A stretch of 7,124 nt of DNA, taken from the NCBI GenBank assembly GCA_903858195.1, contig CAIOHW010000124.1, positions 1 to 7,124 on the forward strand, written 5' to 3'. Made by a program: the position numbers and the translations under genes. This document shows, piece by piece, positions 1 to 6,587 of this stretch (position 1 is its first letter; the number at the start of each line of letters is the position of its first letter). This stretch comes from Oligoflexia bacterium (GTDB taxonomy: Bacteria > Bdellovibrionota > UBA1018). Under the pieces are notes generated by a model. It worked only from the letters and a program-made list of their open reading frames with translations, did no database searches and was not told where the DNA came from.

Positions 1-488
1 CGGACATCGAAAAAGTCTATGAGCATATGATGCTCAAGAAGTCCTTTGTCTTGTTTGGTGAAGGCGCTCCCGTGCTCCAGAAGTCGCTCACGATTTCAAA
101 GGATGGGGAGGGCATCCTGTTCAATGTACTCAGCCGCGTGGCTGCCTCCGAGTCGAGCGATCCCGTGGCACCCGTCCCGGTTCCCAAGCCCGTCGTCCGC
201 AAGATCTGGAAGGGCAATGAAGGAAAGGACCTGAACTTTCAGGCTGCCCAGGCGTTTTGCCGGGATCAGGGCCTTGAGCTTCCTTCGAAGGAAGATTTCG
301 AGCAGCTTGCCCGCGATGGCAAACTTGGCGACCTGACGCCTGGCGCCCAGTACTGGACCTCCAGCCACAAGCCGCCCTACACTCTCTCGGCCTACGTGTT
401 TGACCAGAAGTCAGGCAAGGTGCTCGAAATCACCCAGAATCGCATCCGGGGAAGCTACAGCGTCAGGTGTGTGGAGGCTCTCCGCTGA
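1..488 (+). CDS. 3' part of a gene for a protein with a C-terminal Lcl/DUF1566-like domain (5' end outside window)
   Basis: The reading frame is open from the left edge (D-I-E-K-V-Y-E-H before the first Met at 27), so the gene probably begins outside the window, although a start at the ATG at 27 cannot be excluded. Numbered from that Met, residues 1-40 are unrecognised. A Pro/Val-rich linker follows (about 46-57), then a compact domain of about 90 residues (about 61-150). This domain has the layout of the Lcl C-terminal/DUF1566 family: an early Trp, F-C-R-D-Q-G with Cys78, a L-P-S-K-E-D-F stretch in place of the usual L-P-T-x-x-E-L, Y-W-T-S-S at 109-113, and a closing S-V-R-C-V with Cys148. 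Cys78 and Cys148 could form a disulfide, which would suggest an exported protein, but the N-terminus that would carry a signal is missing. The domain is common in bacterial surface or secreted proteins of unknown function, so no reaction is assigned. The gene converges on der with 8 bases between the stop codons. Confidence 0.6.
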   Translation, partial: DIEKVYEHMMLKKSFVLFGEGAPVLQKSLTISKDGEGILFNVLSRVAASESSDPVAPVPVPKPVVRKIWKGNEGKDLNFQAAQAFCRDQGLELPSKEDFEQLARDGKLGDLTPGAQYWTSSHKPPYTLSAYVFDQKSGKVLEITQNRIRGSYSVRCVEALR

Positions 489-496
489 TCGCAGCT

Positions 497-2014
497 TCAG
501 GACTTGCCCTGCCGGGCAAACCTTGCGGCGATGGCGGCCTTCTTGACCCCACGCTGGGCGGCGCGACGGGCGGCCTTTTTCTTGGGGTCTTCGCGAGTCT
601 CGGCCTCCTTGCGCTGAAGCTCGGAGGCTGACTTCGCACGGCGGGTGCTCTTTCCGGCCTGGAACAAAAGCCGGATGGGCGTTCCCATGTAGCCCCATTT
701 TTCGCGGATGCCGTTTGCCAGATGGCGGCGCAGGCTGAAGTGGACCTTCTCGGGATCGCTCACGTGGCAGATGAAGGTGGGCGGATGCCTGCTCACCTGG
801 TGGCTCAGGTAGAACTTGGCATTGAGGGGATTGTGCACCCCGGATTCGCGTCTCACCCACTCGGTGAGCTCCTTGGTCGTGATCTTGGCGGCGCGTTGTC
901 CGAGGATGTCTTCAAAGAGCTCGCCCAGTCCATCGAGGCCCTGGCGCTTGAGCCCGCTCGTAAATACGATCGGAGCGTACTTCAGGAAGCCGATCTCTTT
1001 TCGCACCCACTCGGCAGCGTGCTCACGCGTGAACTCGGGATTCTTTTTCTGGGTATCCCACTTGTTGATCAGCAGCACGACCGACGTCCCGGCTTCTTCG
1101 ATCAGACCGCCGATTTTTTCGTCCTGATCGGTGATGCCGGTCTCGCCATCGAGCACCAGCAGCGCGATGTTCGCGCGCTCGAGCGCCTTCTTGGCCTGGA
1201 TCACGGAGAGGACTTCGACCCCTTCTTCGGTCTTGCTCTTGCGGCGGATGCCCGCCGTGTCGATCAGGATCACCTCACGGTCGTCGATCACGGCCCGGCT
1301 GTCGACCGCATCAACCGTTGTACCGGCAATGGGGCTTGTGATCATGCGCTTCTCATCCAGAAGGGCGTTCACCAGCGTGCTCTTTCCGACGTTCGGCCTG
1401 CCAACGATCGCGATGCGGGGAATGGAGTCCACCGTGTCGTTTGCGGCCGCCGCAGCCTCTTCTTCGAGGTTCGCGGGTTCCGAATCCCTGAGCTCCACCC
1501 GCGCAAGCGCCTCCTGCTGGAGGTCGTCAATGCCGCGATTGTGCTCGGCAGACACCGTCAGGATGGGGTCGAGGCCGGACTCAAAAAACTCGGCCAGTGC
1601 CGCCTCATGCTGTTCGGCGTCGATCTTGTTGACCACCCCGATGACAGGAATGCGATCTCTGAGGCCAGAGCGCTGCAGCATCTGGAGCACCTCGCGGTCC
1701 TCGGGGGTCAGGCCCGTCTGACCATCAAAAATCATGAGTACGAGGTCAGCGCCCTCAAGCCCCGCCTTGACCTGTGCCCTGATCTCAGCAGCAAAGCGCC
1801 CTTCGCCCAATCCCCCGGTGTCGATCAGGCTCACCGAAACCTTGCGTCCCTTGCGAAACCAGGTGGCCTTTTCTTCCATGCGGTCGCGGGTCACGCCAGG
1901 CAGGTCATGCACGAGCGCGCGCCTGCGGCCGAGCAGCCGGTTAAAGAGCGTGCTCTTGCCCACGTTGGGACGGCCCATGATCAGGATGCGGGGGTCTGGG
2001 GTCACGGTCTTCAC
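497..2014 (-). CDS. der: Ribosome assembly GTPase Der (EngA), tandem G domains plus KH-like domain
   Basis: Der is an essential GTPase acting in late assembly of the 50S subunit in the cytoplasm. The 505-residue product has two complete G domains. The first has G-R-P-N-V-G-K-S-T at 14-22, Thr42 in switch I, D-T-G-G at 65-68, N-K-I-D at 129-132 and a S-A-E-H motif at 155. After an acidic Glu/Ala linker (about 183-192), the second has G-R-P-N-V-G-K-S-T at 205-213, D-T-A-G at 252-255 and N-K-W-D at 317-320. The C-terminal KH-like domain covers about 375-452, with the family pattern S-R-H-P-P-T-F and G-T-P-I-R-L. A Lys/Arg/Ala-rich tail of about 50 residues follows, making the protein longer than the Bacillus form (about 436) and near the E. 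coli form (about 490). The start is GTG; its last two bases overlap the TGA of era (GTGA), and AGAAGGGA lies 8 bases upstream. Co-expression with era is very likely. Confidence 0.97.
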   Translation of the reverse strand: MKTVTPDPRILIMGRPNVGKSTLFNRLLGRRRALVHDLPGVTRDRMEEKATWFRKGRKVSVSLIDTGGLGEGRFAAEIRAQVKAGLEGADLVLMIFDGQTGLTPEDREVLQMLQRSGLRDRIPVIGVVNKIDAEQHEAALAEFFESGLDPILTVSAEHNRGIDDLQQEALARVELRDSEPANLEEEAAAAANDTVDSIPRIAIVGRPNVGKSTLVNALLDEKRMITSPIAGTTVDAVDSRAVIDDREVILIDTAGIRRKSKTEEGVEVLSVIQAKKALERANIALLVLDGETGITDQDEKIGGLIEEAGTSVVLLINKWDTQKKNPEFTREHAAEWVRKEIGFLKYAPIVFTSGLKRQGLDGLGELFEDILGQRAAKITTKELTEWVRRESGVHNPLNAKFYLSHQVSRHPPTFICHVSDPEKVHFSLRRHLANGIREKWGYMGTPIRLLFQAGKSTRRAKSASELQRKEAETREDPKKKAARRAAQRGVKKAAIAARFARQGKS

Positions 2015-2961
2015 TGGGTGCGTCCCTTCTCGGGAAGGTGGTAGCCCAGGCGCTTGAGCATCTCGGCGTTCTTGGACCAGTCCTTCATCACGGCGACCTG
2101 AAGCCCAAGAAAGATGGGGGCGCCCACGAACTCTTCGATCGTCGCGCGTGCGGCGCTTCCGATTTCCTTGATCTTCTTGCCGCCCGCGCCAATCACCATT
2201 CCCTTTTGCGAGTCGCGTTCGACATGGATCACCGCCTCAATGCGAAGGGGCTTCGCTTCTTCGTCGAACTTGCTGATCTCGACCGCACACGAGTACGGAA
2301 GCTCGTCACCGAGCTTCATGAACAGCTGTTCACGGATCTTTTCGGCCACAAAAAAGCGCATGGGACGATCTGAGAGCTGGTCTTCGTCCGGAAACAGGAA
2401 GGGTCCGTCCGGGAGCGAAGCCCAGGTCGTTTGAAGCAGCTGGTCTACTCCCTGGCCTCGCCTTCCGGAGATCTGAGCGGATTCGAGAGCAGAAAAGCCG
2501 AGCCCGGTGAGCTTGTCGCATACGCCTGAGACGAGCTCATTGGTTTTCTGGCTCTGCGAACGCACATCGCTCTTGTTGAGGAGGATGGAGATCGGCGTGC
2601 GGCGGTCGGCCTTCTTTTCGAGGATCGCAATCACGGCCTGCTCGTGCTCGAGCTTGGAATCGGGATCGACGAGGTACCAGATGCGGTTCGGGCCATCGAG
2701 CGCCTCTCCGGCCTCGCCGACCATGAACTCGTTGAAACCGCCCGTTCTTGCCTTGTGGATTCCGGGGGTGTCGACGAACACGATCTGTCCGTGCTCGTCG
2801 GTGAGGATGCCAAGCACCCTTTCGCGCGTGGTCTGGGCCTTCGGGGTCACGATCGAGACCTGCGAGCCCAGCACTCGGTTCAGGAGGGTTGATTTTCCGG
2901 CATTCGGCCTGCCGATGATGGCGACCAGCCCTGACTTGGTTCCCTGAGTACTGCTTTTCAT
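2011..2961 (-). CDS. era: Ribosome assembly GTPase Era
   Basis: Era binds GTP and the 3' end of 16S rRNA and promotes maturation of the 30S subunit. With the ATG start the product has 316 residues, against 301 in E. coli. The G domain shows G-R-P-N-A-G-K-S-T at 17-25, the Era-typical Q-T-T-R at 43-46, D-T-P-G at 64-67 and N-K-S-D at 129-132. The C-terminal KH domain carries E-R-D-S-Q-K-G-M-V-I-G followed by G-A-G-G at 258-261 as its GxxG loop, then I-K-E-I-G. The protein closes with the usual W-S-K-N and L-K-R-L-G-Y near the end. An in-frame TTG two codons upstream (2967) would overlap the rnc stop as TTGA, but AGCAGG at 2974-2969 lies 7 bases before the ATG and only 1 base before the TTG, so I chose ATG. 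The last four bases overlap the der start, and the first base lies 2 bases after the rnc stop. Confidence 0.97.
   Translation of the reverse strand: MKSSTQGTKSGLVAIIGRPNAGKSTLLNRVLGSQVSIVTPKAQTTRERVLGILTDEHGQIVFVDTPGIHKARTGGFNEFMVGEAGEALDGPNRIWYLVDPDSKLEHEQAVIAILEKKADRRTPISILLNKSDVRSQSQKTNELVSGVCDKLTGLGFSALESAQISGRRGQGVDQLLQTTWASLPDGPFLFPDEDQLSDRPMRFFVAEKIREQLFMKLGDELPYSCAVEISKFDEEAKPLRIEAVIHVERDSQKGMVIGAGGKKIKEIGSAARATIEEFVGAPIFLGLQVAVMKDWSKNAEMLKRLGYHLPEKGRTQ
2023..2030 (-). promoter_or_regulatory. Shine-Dalgarno sequence for der (GTG start)
   Basis: Read on the minus strand this is AGAAGGGA, inside the last codons of era, followed by 8 bases and the GTG at 2014. It supports the GTG as the true start and fits translational coupling with era, whose stop codon shares two bases with the start. 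Confidence 0.65.
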
Positions 2962-2963
2962 GT

Positions 2964-3665
2964 TCAAACCTGCTGGACGAACTCAAGCGCCGCGCGTGCG
3001 GCGTTCTGTTCGGCTTCTTTCTTGGAAGTGCCCTGCGCGCGGGCGAGTGATTTTTCCTGCAGCCTGACTTCGACTTCGAAGATCTTGGCGTGATCCGGGC
3101 CCTGCGAGCCGACCAGATGATAGGTGGGCGCGACCTTGAAACGCGCCTGCGAGACTTCTTGGAGTTGGGTTTTGTGGTCGTAGAGGAGGATCAGGTCCTT
3201 CTCGTCCGAGAAGAGCGGAGCAAAGAGGTGCCGCACCACCGGGTAGACCGCATTGTAGCCACCATCGAGGTAGATCGCTGCGATCACCGCCTCGAACGTG
3301 CTGGAGAGAATAGAGGGTTTTTGGTTGCCGCCGGTCTGGGTCTCTCCCTTGCCGAGGCGAATGGAGTCCTGCAGGTAGATCATGCGTGCCAGATGGGCGA
3401 GGGTCTTTTCGTTCACTACGGCAGCCCTCATTTTGGAGAGCTGGCCTTCGTTGGCATTGGGAAAAGCCTCAAGCAGGAGGTCTGAGACGATCAGATCGAG
3501 AATGGCGTCACCCAGAAACTCGAGGCGCTCGTTGTCCCGAAGCGCCAGGGGCTTTCCGGGCATGTGCTCATGTCCGTAGGAAGTGTGGGTCAGCGACTGA
3601 ATCAGGACGCCCCGATCTCCAAACACATAGCCGAGGCGCTGCTGCAGACGTTCCAGATCAATCAC
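2964..3665 (-). CDS. rnc: Ribonuclease III
   Basis: RNase III cuts double-stranded RNA, releasing the 16S and 23S rRNA precursors and processing some mRNAs. At 233 residues it has the normal family length (E. coli 226). The catalytic domain carries the signature N-E-R-L-E-F-L-G-D at 45-53, giving Glu49 and Asp53 as active-site acids, then N-E-G with Glu73, and F-E-A with Glu125. The position three residues before Glu125, usually Asp (E. coli Asp114) and a metal ligand, is Ser122 here. The double-stranded RNA-binding domain covers about 163-232, with D-H-K-T-Q-L-Q-E at its start and G-T-S-K-K-E-A-E-Q-N-A-A-R in the final helix. The start is GTG: no ATG, GTG or TTG occurs in frame between it and the upstream in-frame TGA. 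No clear Shine-Dalgarno sequence is visible. It leads a tight rnc-era-der block; the rnc-era linkage is widespread in bacteria. Confidence 0.96.
   Translation of the reverse strand: MIDLERLQQRLGYVFGDRGVLIQSLTHTSYGHEHMPGKPLALRDNERLEFLGDAILDLIVSDLLLEAFPNANEGQLSKMRAAVVNEKTLAHLARMIYLQDSIRLGKGETQTGGNQKPSILSSTFEAVIAAIYLDGGYNAVYPVVRHLFAPLFSDEKDLILLYDHKTQLQEVSQARFKVAPTYHLVGSQGPDHAKIFEVEVRLQEKSLARAQGTSKKEAEQNAARAALEFVQQV
2969..2974 (-). promoter_or_regulatory. Shine-Dalgarno sequence that decides the era start
   Basis: Read on the minus strand this is AGCAGG, within the last codons of rnc. It is followed by 7 bases and then the ATG at 2961, which is optimal spacing. The alternative TTG at 2967 lies only 1 base after it, too close for normal initiation. 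Translation of era is therefore probably coupled to termination of rnc. Confidence 0.65.
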
Positions 3666-3673
3666 GCACCGTG

Positions 3674-3702
3674 TCTTTACAAAAAAAGTCCGGTATTGTC
3701 AA
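3674..3702 (-). promoter_or_regulatory. Candidate sigma-70-type promoter for rnc-era-der
   Basis: On the minus strand a perfect -35 hexamer TTGACA (3702-3697) is followed by a 17-base spacer and TAAAGA (3679-3674), which matches 3 of 6 bases of the -10 consensus. The position fits transcription of rnc, but the expected start site would fall about 1-3 bases before the GTG at 3665, giving a nearly leaderless message. The weak -10 and the overlap with a possible terminator keep confidence moderate. Confidence 0.4.
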
Positions 3703-3707
3703 AACCG
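3681..3707 (-). terminator. Possible weak intrinsic terminator after the phosphatase gene
   Basis: On the minus strand a short hairpin (CGGT pairing with ACCG, one T-T mismatch, two further T-A pairs, 3-base loop; 3707-3691) is followed after GAC by seven T residues (3687-3681). The arrangement is that of a rho-independent terminator just after the phosphatase stop at 3723, but the stem is short and interrupted. Its loop region contains the TTGACA of the candidate rnc promoter. Confidence 0.35.
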
Positions 3708-3722
3708 CGTGATTTCGAGGGG

Positions 3723-5090
3723 TTATTCTCCCTTCAAGAGCTCCAGATACGGCCTAAGTTCTTGATTTTGCTCGATCTGCTGGCGGACCTCACGCGAGTC
3801 ATTCACAAAACGGGGAATCCGAATCTGCTTCCAGGCCGAGGCCGAAATCCGGGGCATGGCATGAGTATCGAAGACCTGGCCCTTTTCATCGATGGCTTGG
3901 GCAGCAATCTGAGAGTCCTCGAGGTCGAGCAGCCAGAAGTGGGTGAACTCCTCGGCACGGTCCAGATACCAGCTGTCGCGATGGATGTCGCGGCCCCGCT
4001 TGCCCCAGGCTCCATCGCCCAAGTAGAGGGTCCCCTCGCCTGCGGCGACCACCTTGCCGTCACGCAGGTACTTCGTGCGCTTCATCGTGTGGTCGTGGTG
4101 CTCGAGCGCCATGGAGAGCTTGAAGTGGTCAAAGATCTTGAGCCAGCTCAGCCGTCCCAGCATGTTGTGGGGATTATAGTAGCTGCGATGACTCGGGTAG
4201 ATGCCCGCGTGGTACATCGCAAGCTTGGTGCGCACGCTCTTGTTTTTTTCCATCGCGTCGACCAGCCACTCGCGCTGCTTGCCAAACGGCGCATACAGGT
4301 GGGCCGTGTCGAGCACGAAAAGGGTCGAATCGCGTGTGAGCTTGCGAACAAAGAAGCTCCGCTCGTCTGAGTTCTGGTCAAAGAGGCTGTAATAGAACGG
4401 CGCCTTGATCTTGCGCTCGGAAAAACTCTTCAGGAGGTTCGTCTCGTGGTTGCCGATGGCCAGGATCATCGGGACGGTGAATCCTTCAGGCGTCACCATC
4501 TTCGAGGTCCAGACATCGAGCCACTGGTCCCAGAGGCGGGTGCGCTGGGGATTTCCGTCCTCGTAGGCGATGTCTCCGCCGAGCAGTGCAACATCGGGGC
4601 TGTAAGAGGCGGCGATCTCCGTGATCTTGCCGTAGAGTTCTCCAGTGCCCATGTCTCCGCCGTTGGCAATGCGAAGACGGGGCGAGTCTGGGTTCAGGGT
4701 CTTGAACTTGCGCTCGGGCGTAAAGCCCGAAGTCGCATCGCCCGTGATGAAGTAGTAGGGCTGGCCGGGAACCAGATCCTTGAGCTCAACATGATGCACG
4801 GCGCGCTCGGTACCGGGCCAGGTGTACCGGGTTCCGGTGGCCTTGAAGCGATAGAGGGATGCGTCCCCTCCCCGGCTCTCGGTGTCGTAGTAGACGGCCG
4901 ACTCTACGAAGGCGCCCTGCGTATGATAATGAACCTGCATCGTGGTGGCGGTGTCTTCGCTCTTCCAGTTCAGGTAGACATGGGGCTTGAATTCGCCGGG
5001 TGAAAACAGGAAGTCGCAGCCCGAAAGAAGGACGACTCCCAAAAGAAGGCCGACCCGAACTCCCCACCTTCCACTGCGTTTCATGATCAT
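3723..5090 (-). CDS. Lipoprotein metallophosphatase of the purple acid phosphatase type
   Basis: The product (455 residues) is probably a membrane-anchored, extracytoplasmic phosphatase with a two-metal centre; the substrate is unknown. It starts with a lipoprotein signal: basic residues K4, R5, R8 and R12, a hydrophobic core, and the lipobox L-S-G-C with Cys25 as the lipidated residue. Residues about 36-131 resemble the fibronectin-III-like N-terminal domain of purple acid phosphatases. The calcineurin-like domain then shows all motifs in order: G-D-M-G (Asp146), G-G-D-I-A-Y (Asp173, Tyr176), G-N-H-E (Asn214, His215), Y-H-A-G (His294) and H-H-D-H (His332, His334). Asp-x-x-Tyr supplies the tyrosine that ligates Fe(III) in this family, which plain calcineurin-like enzymes lack. 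The ATG at 5090 has no good Shine-Dalgarno; a second Met at residue 3 is an alternative start. It lies 39 bases after mtaB on the same strand. Nothing in the sequence links it to translation. Confidence 0.85.
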   Translation of the reverse strand: MIMKRSGRWGVRVGLLLGVVLLSGCDFLFSPGEFKPHVYLNWKSEDTATTMQVHYHTQGAFVESAVYYDTESRGGDASLYRFKATGTRYTWPGTERAVHHVELKDLVPGQPYYFITGDATSGFTPERKFKTLNPDSPRLRIANGGDMGTGELYGKITEIAASYSPDVALLGGDIAYEDGNPQRTRLWDQWLDVWTSKMVTPEGFTVPMILAIGNHETNLLKSFSERKIKAPFYYSLFDQNSDERSFFVRKLTRDSTLFVLDTAHLYAPFGKQREWLVDAMEKNKSVRTKLAMYHAGIYPSHRSYYNPHNMLGRLSWLKIFDHFKLSMALEHHDHTMKRTKYLRDGKVVAAGEGTLYLGDGAWGKRGRDIHRDSWYLDRAEEFTHFWLLDLEDSQIAAQAIDEKGQVFDTHAMPRISASAWKQIRIPRFVNDSREVRQQIEQNQELRPYLELLKGE

Positions 5091-5098
5091 GTGGAAAA

Positions 5099-5125
5099 AC
5101 TATAATGCTGGGCCGGCGATCGCAA
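5099..5125 (-). promoter_or_regulatory. Weak candidate promoter before the phosphatase gene
   Basis: On the minus strand TATAGT (5104-5099) is a good -10 match ending 8 bases before the ATG. The best -35 I can find is TTGCGA (5125-5120) at a short 15-base spacing. If used, transcription would begin at or next to the start codon, which fits the lack of a Shine-Dalgarno sequence. Read-through from mtaB, 39 bases upstream, is equally possible. Confidence 0.2.
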
Positions 5126-5129
5126 GTCC

Positions 5130-6587
5130 TCAGGCCGGATGCGCCAGTACCGCGACTTCAAGTCCGCTGGGATCGATTGAGACTTCCCGAGCCACAAGAT
5201 CTGTTGTGCGATTCCAAGCTGTTTGGGAGTTACCTTCTGCAAGGACGCGGATGTAGTTCGGAGTGTAGCCCGACAGATACTGCAGGCCGTCGCCGCCCCA
5301 GCGCGCCGGATGCTCGATCAAGACTTTTGGGAGGCTGCCGCCCGATGCGGCAAGCTGTTGCCTCACCCAGCGTTCGTGGCGGGAAAGTCCAAGACGGTTC
5401 AACTCACGGGAGCGCTCGAGCCTGAGAGGGCCAGCAACCGAGCCTGGCATGCGCGTGGCCGGTGTGCCCGTGCGTTCGCTGTAGGGAAACACATGGAGTC
5501 GTGTCCATGGAAGCTCTTCCAAGGTTCGTGCACTTGCATCATGAATCGCATCGGTCTCGCCTGGAAAACCGGTGATCAGGTCCATTCCTACAAAGGCGTG
5601 CGGCAGCTCGGTGGCGATGCGTTCCAGAGTTTGCCTGACTTCGATCGCAGTGTAACGTCGCTTCATGCCGCGCAGGATCCGGGTGTCCACGCTCTGGAGG
5701 CTCACATGAAAGTGCGGGCAGAGCCTGCTGTTTGACTCGCGAACCAGATCGATCAGACCAGGGGTGATCTCGGTGGGATCCAGCGAGCCCAGACGCAGGC
5801 GCTCAATCGAGGTCTCGGAAAGGACGCGCCGCACGAGCATCTCGAAGGCCAACCCGCGTGGGCGGTGCGTTGCCGGTGTCTCATCCAAATCCACACCGTA
5901 ATCCCCGAGGTTGGTGCCGGTGAGAACAATCTCACGAACCCCGGCACCTGAAAGTCGAGACACTTCTCTCACCACCTCGTGTGGATCGTGGCTCCGGGCC
6001 GGACCACGGCCATAGGGGATCACACAGAAGGTGCAAAACGAGTTGCACCCTTCCTGCACCTTCAGAAAGACGCGTGTTCGGCTGCGGGATTCAAGTTCAG
6101 GAGCTCGGAGTTCGCCCAATGGCCATTCACGGTCCATCGGGTGGCGCGAGAGCATCTGCGTGTAGTTGCGGACCTGGCCGAGGATCTCGCCTCCGCTTTC
6201 TTTGCGGAGTTGTCTGCCCTGGCTGCGGGCCGACTCCCAGGCTTTGAGAATGAGATCGGCAAGACGGGACTTGTCGCTATTGCCAACGACGTAGGAAACA
6301 CCGGGCGCACCGGCGAGCCTCTCAGGCTCGATCTCCGCGCCGCATCCGGTCAGAACTACGGCTGCATCCGGATTCTGTCGCGACAGCCTGGCCGCCTGCC
6401 TCCGTGACTCGCGATCCGCTTCGTCCGTGACTGTGCAGCTGTTGAGGATGCAGAGGTCGGCTGGCTCCCCCGCTCCCGAAGCCCTCCATCCCCGGTCCTG
6501 AAGCGCAGCTTCGATGAGTTGGCTATCGGCGAAGTTCGCCTTGCAGCCCAGCGTGCGCACCACGTAGCGGCCTGGGGCGGGGCTCAT
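5130..6587 (-). CDS. mtaB: tRNA (t6A37) methylthiotransferase MtaB, radical SAM enzyme
   Basis: MtaB adds a methylthio group to t6A at position 37 of tRNAs reading ANN codons, giving ms2t6A and stabilising codon pairing. The 485-residue product has the full architecture. The N-terminal methylthiotransferase domain carries Cys15 (T-L-G-C-K), Cys51 (N-S-C-T-V-T) and Cys82 (T-G-C), ligands of the auxiliary cluster. The radical SAM domain has C-N-S-F-C-T-F-C, with Cys181, Cys185 and Cys188 binding the catalytic 4Fe-4S cluster. The C-terminal TRAM-like part contains G-Y-T-P-N-Y-I. T-L-G-C-K rather than the MiaB or RimO pattern, and the G-Y-T-x-N-Y ending, point to the MtaB (YqeV) subgroup. The linker between the first two domains (about 118-170) is about 30 residues longer than in the Bacillus enzyme as I recall it. 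The usual L-Q-S-G is L-Q-S-V (Val300). The ATG overlaps the upstream TGA as ATGA. Confidence 0.93.
   Translation of the reverse strand: MSPAPGRYVVRTLGCKANFADSQLIEAALQDRGWRASGAGEPADLCILNSCTVTDEADRESRRQAARLSRQNPDAAVVLTGCGAEIEPERLAGAPGVSYVVGNSDKSRLADLILKAWESARSQGRQLRKESGGEILGQVRNYTQMLSRHPMDREWPLGELRAPELESRSRTRVFLKVQEGCNSFCTFCVIPYGRGPARSHDPHEVVREVSRLSGAGVREIVLTGTNLGDYGVDLDETPATHRPRGLAFEMLVRRVLSETSIERLRLGSLDPTEITPGLIDLVRESNSRLCPHFHVSLQSVDTRILRGMKRRYTAIEVRQTLERIATELPHAFVGMDLITGFPGETDAIHDASARTLEELPWTRLHVFPYSERTGTPATRMPGSVAGPLRLERSRELNRLGLSRHERWVRQQLAASGGSLPKVLIEHPARWGGDGLQYLSGYTPNYIRVLAEGNSQTAWNRTTDLVAREVSIDPSGLEVAVLAHPA

Noticed and set aside
504..519. Perfect inverted repeat TTGCCC-TGCC-GGGCAA at the end of der
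   Set aside because: It looks like a terminator stem between convergent genes, but no T-tract follows on either strand and it lies inside der codons, so I do not call a terminator.
650..664. A second G-K-S-T string near the Der C-terminus (residues 454-457)
   Set aside because: It lacks the rest of a P-loop and any following switch motifs, and lies just after the KH-like domain in the basic tail.
722..2044. A 440-codon open frame on the plus strand opposite der
   Set aside because: It lies entirely antisense to an unmistakable der gene. Its His/Leu/Arg/Asp-rich translation is typical of the mirror frame of a GC-rich gene and shows no family motif.
3564..4370. A 268-codon plus-strand open frame opposite rnc and the phosphatase
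   Set aside because: It spans the intergenic gap and two well-supported minus-strand genes, has no recognisable domain, and is best explained as a shadow frame.
5116..5123. GCGATCGC, the HIP1 octamer abundant in many cyanobacteria
   Set aside because: I noticed only this copy in the window, whereas HIP1 genomes carry it about every kilobase. It is most likely chance.
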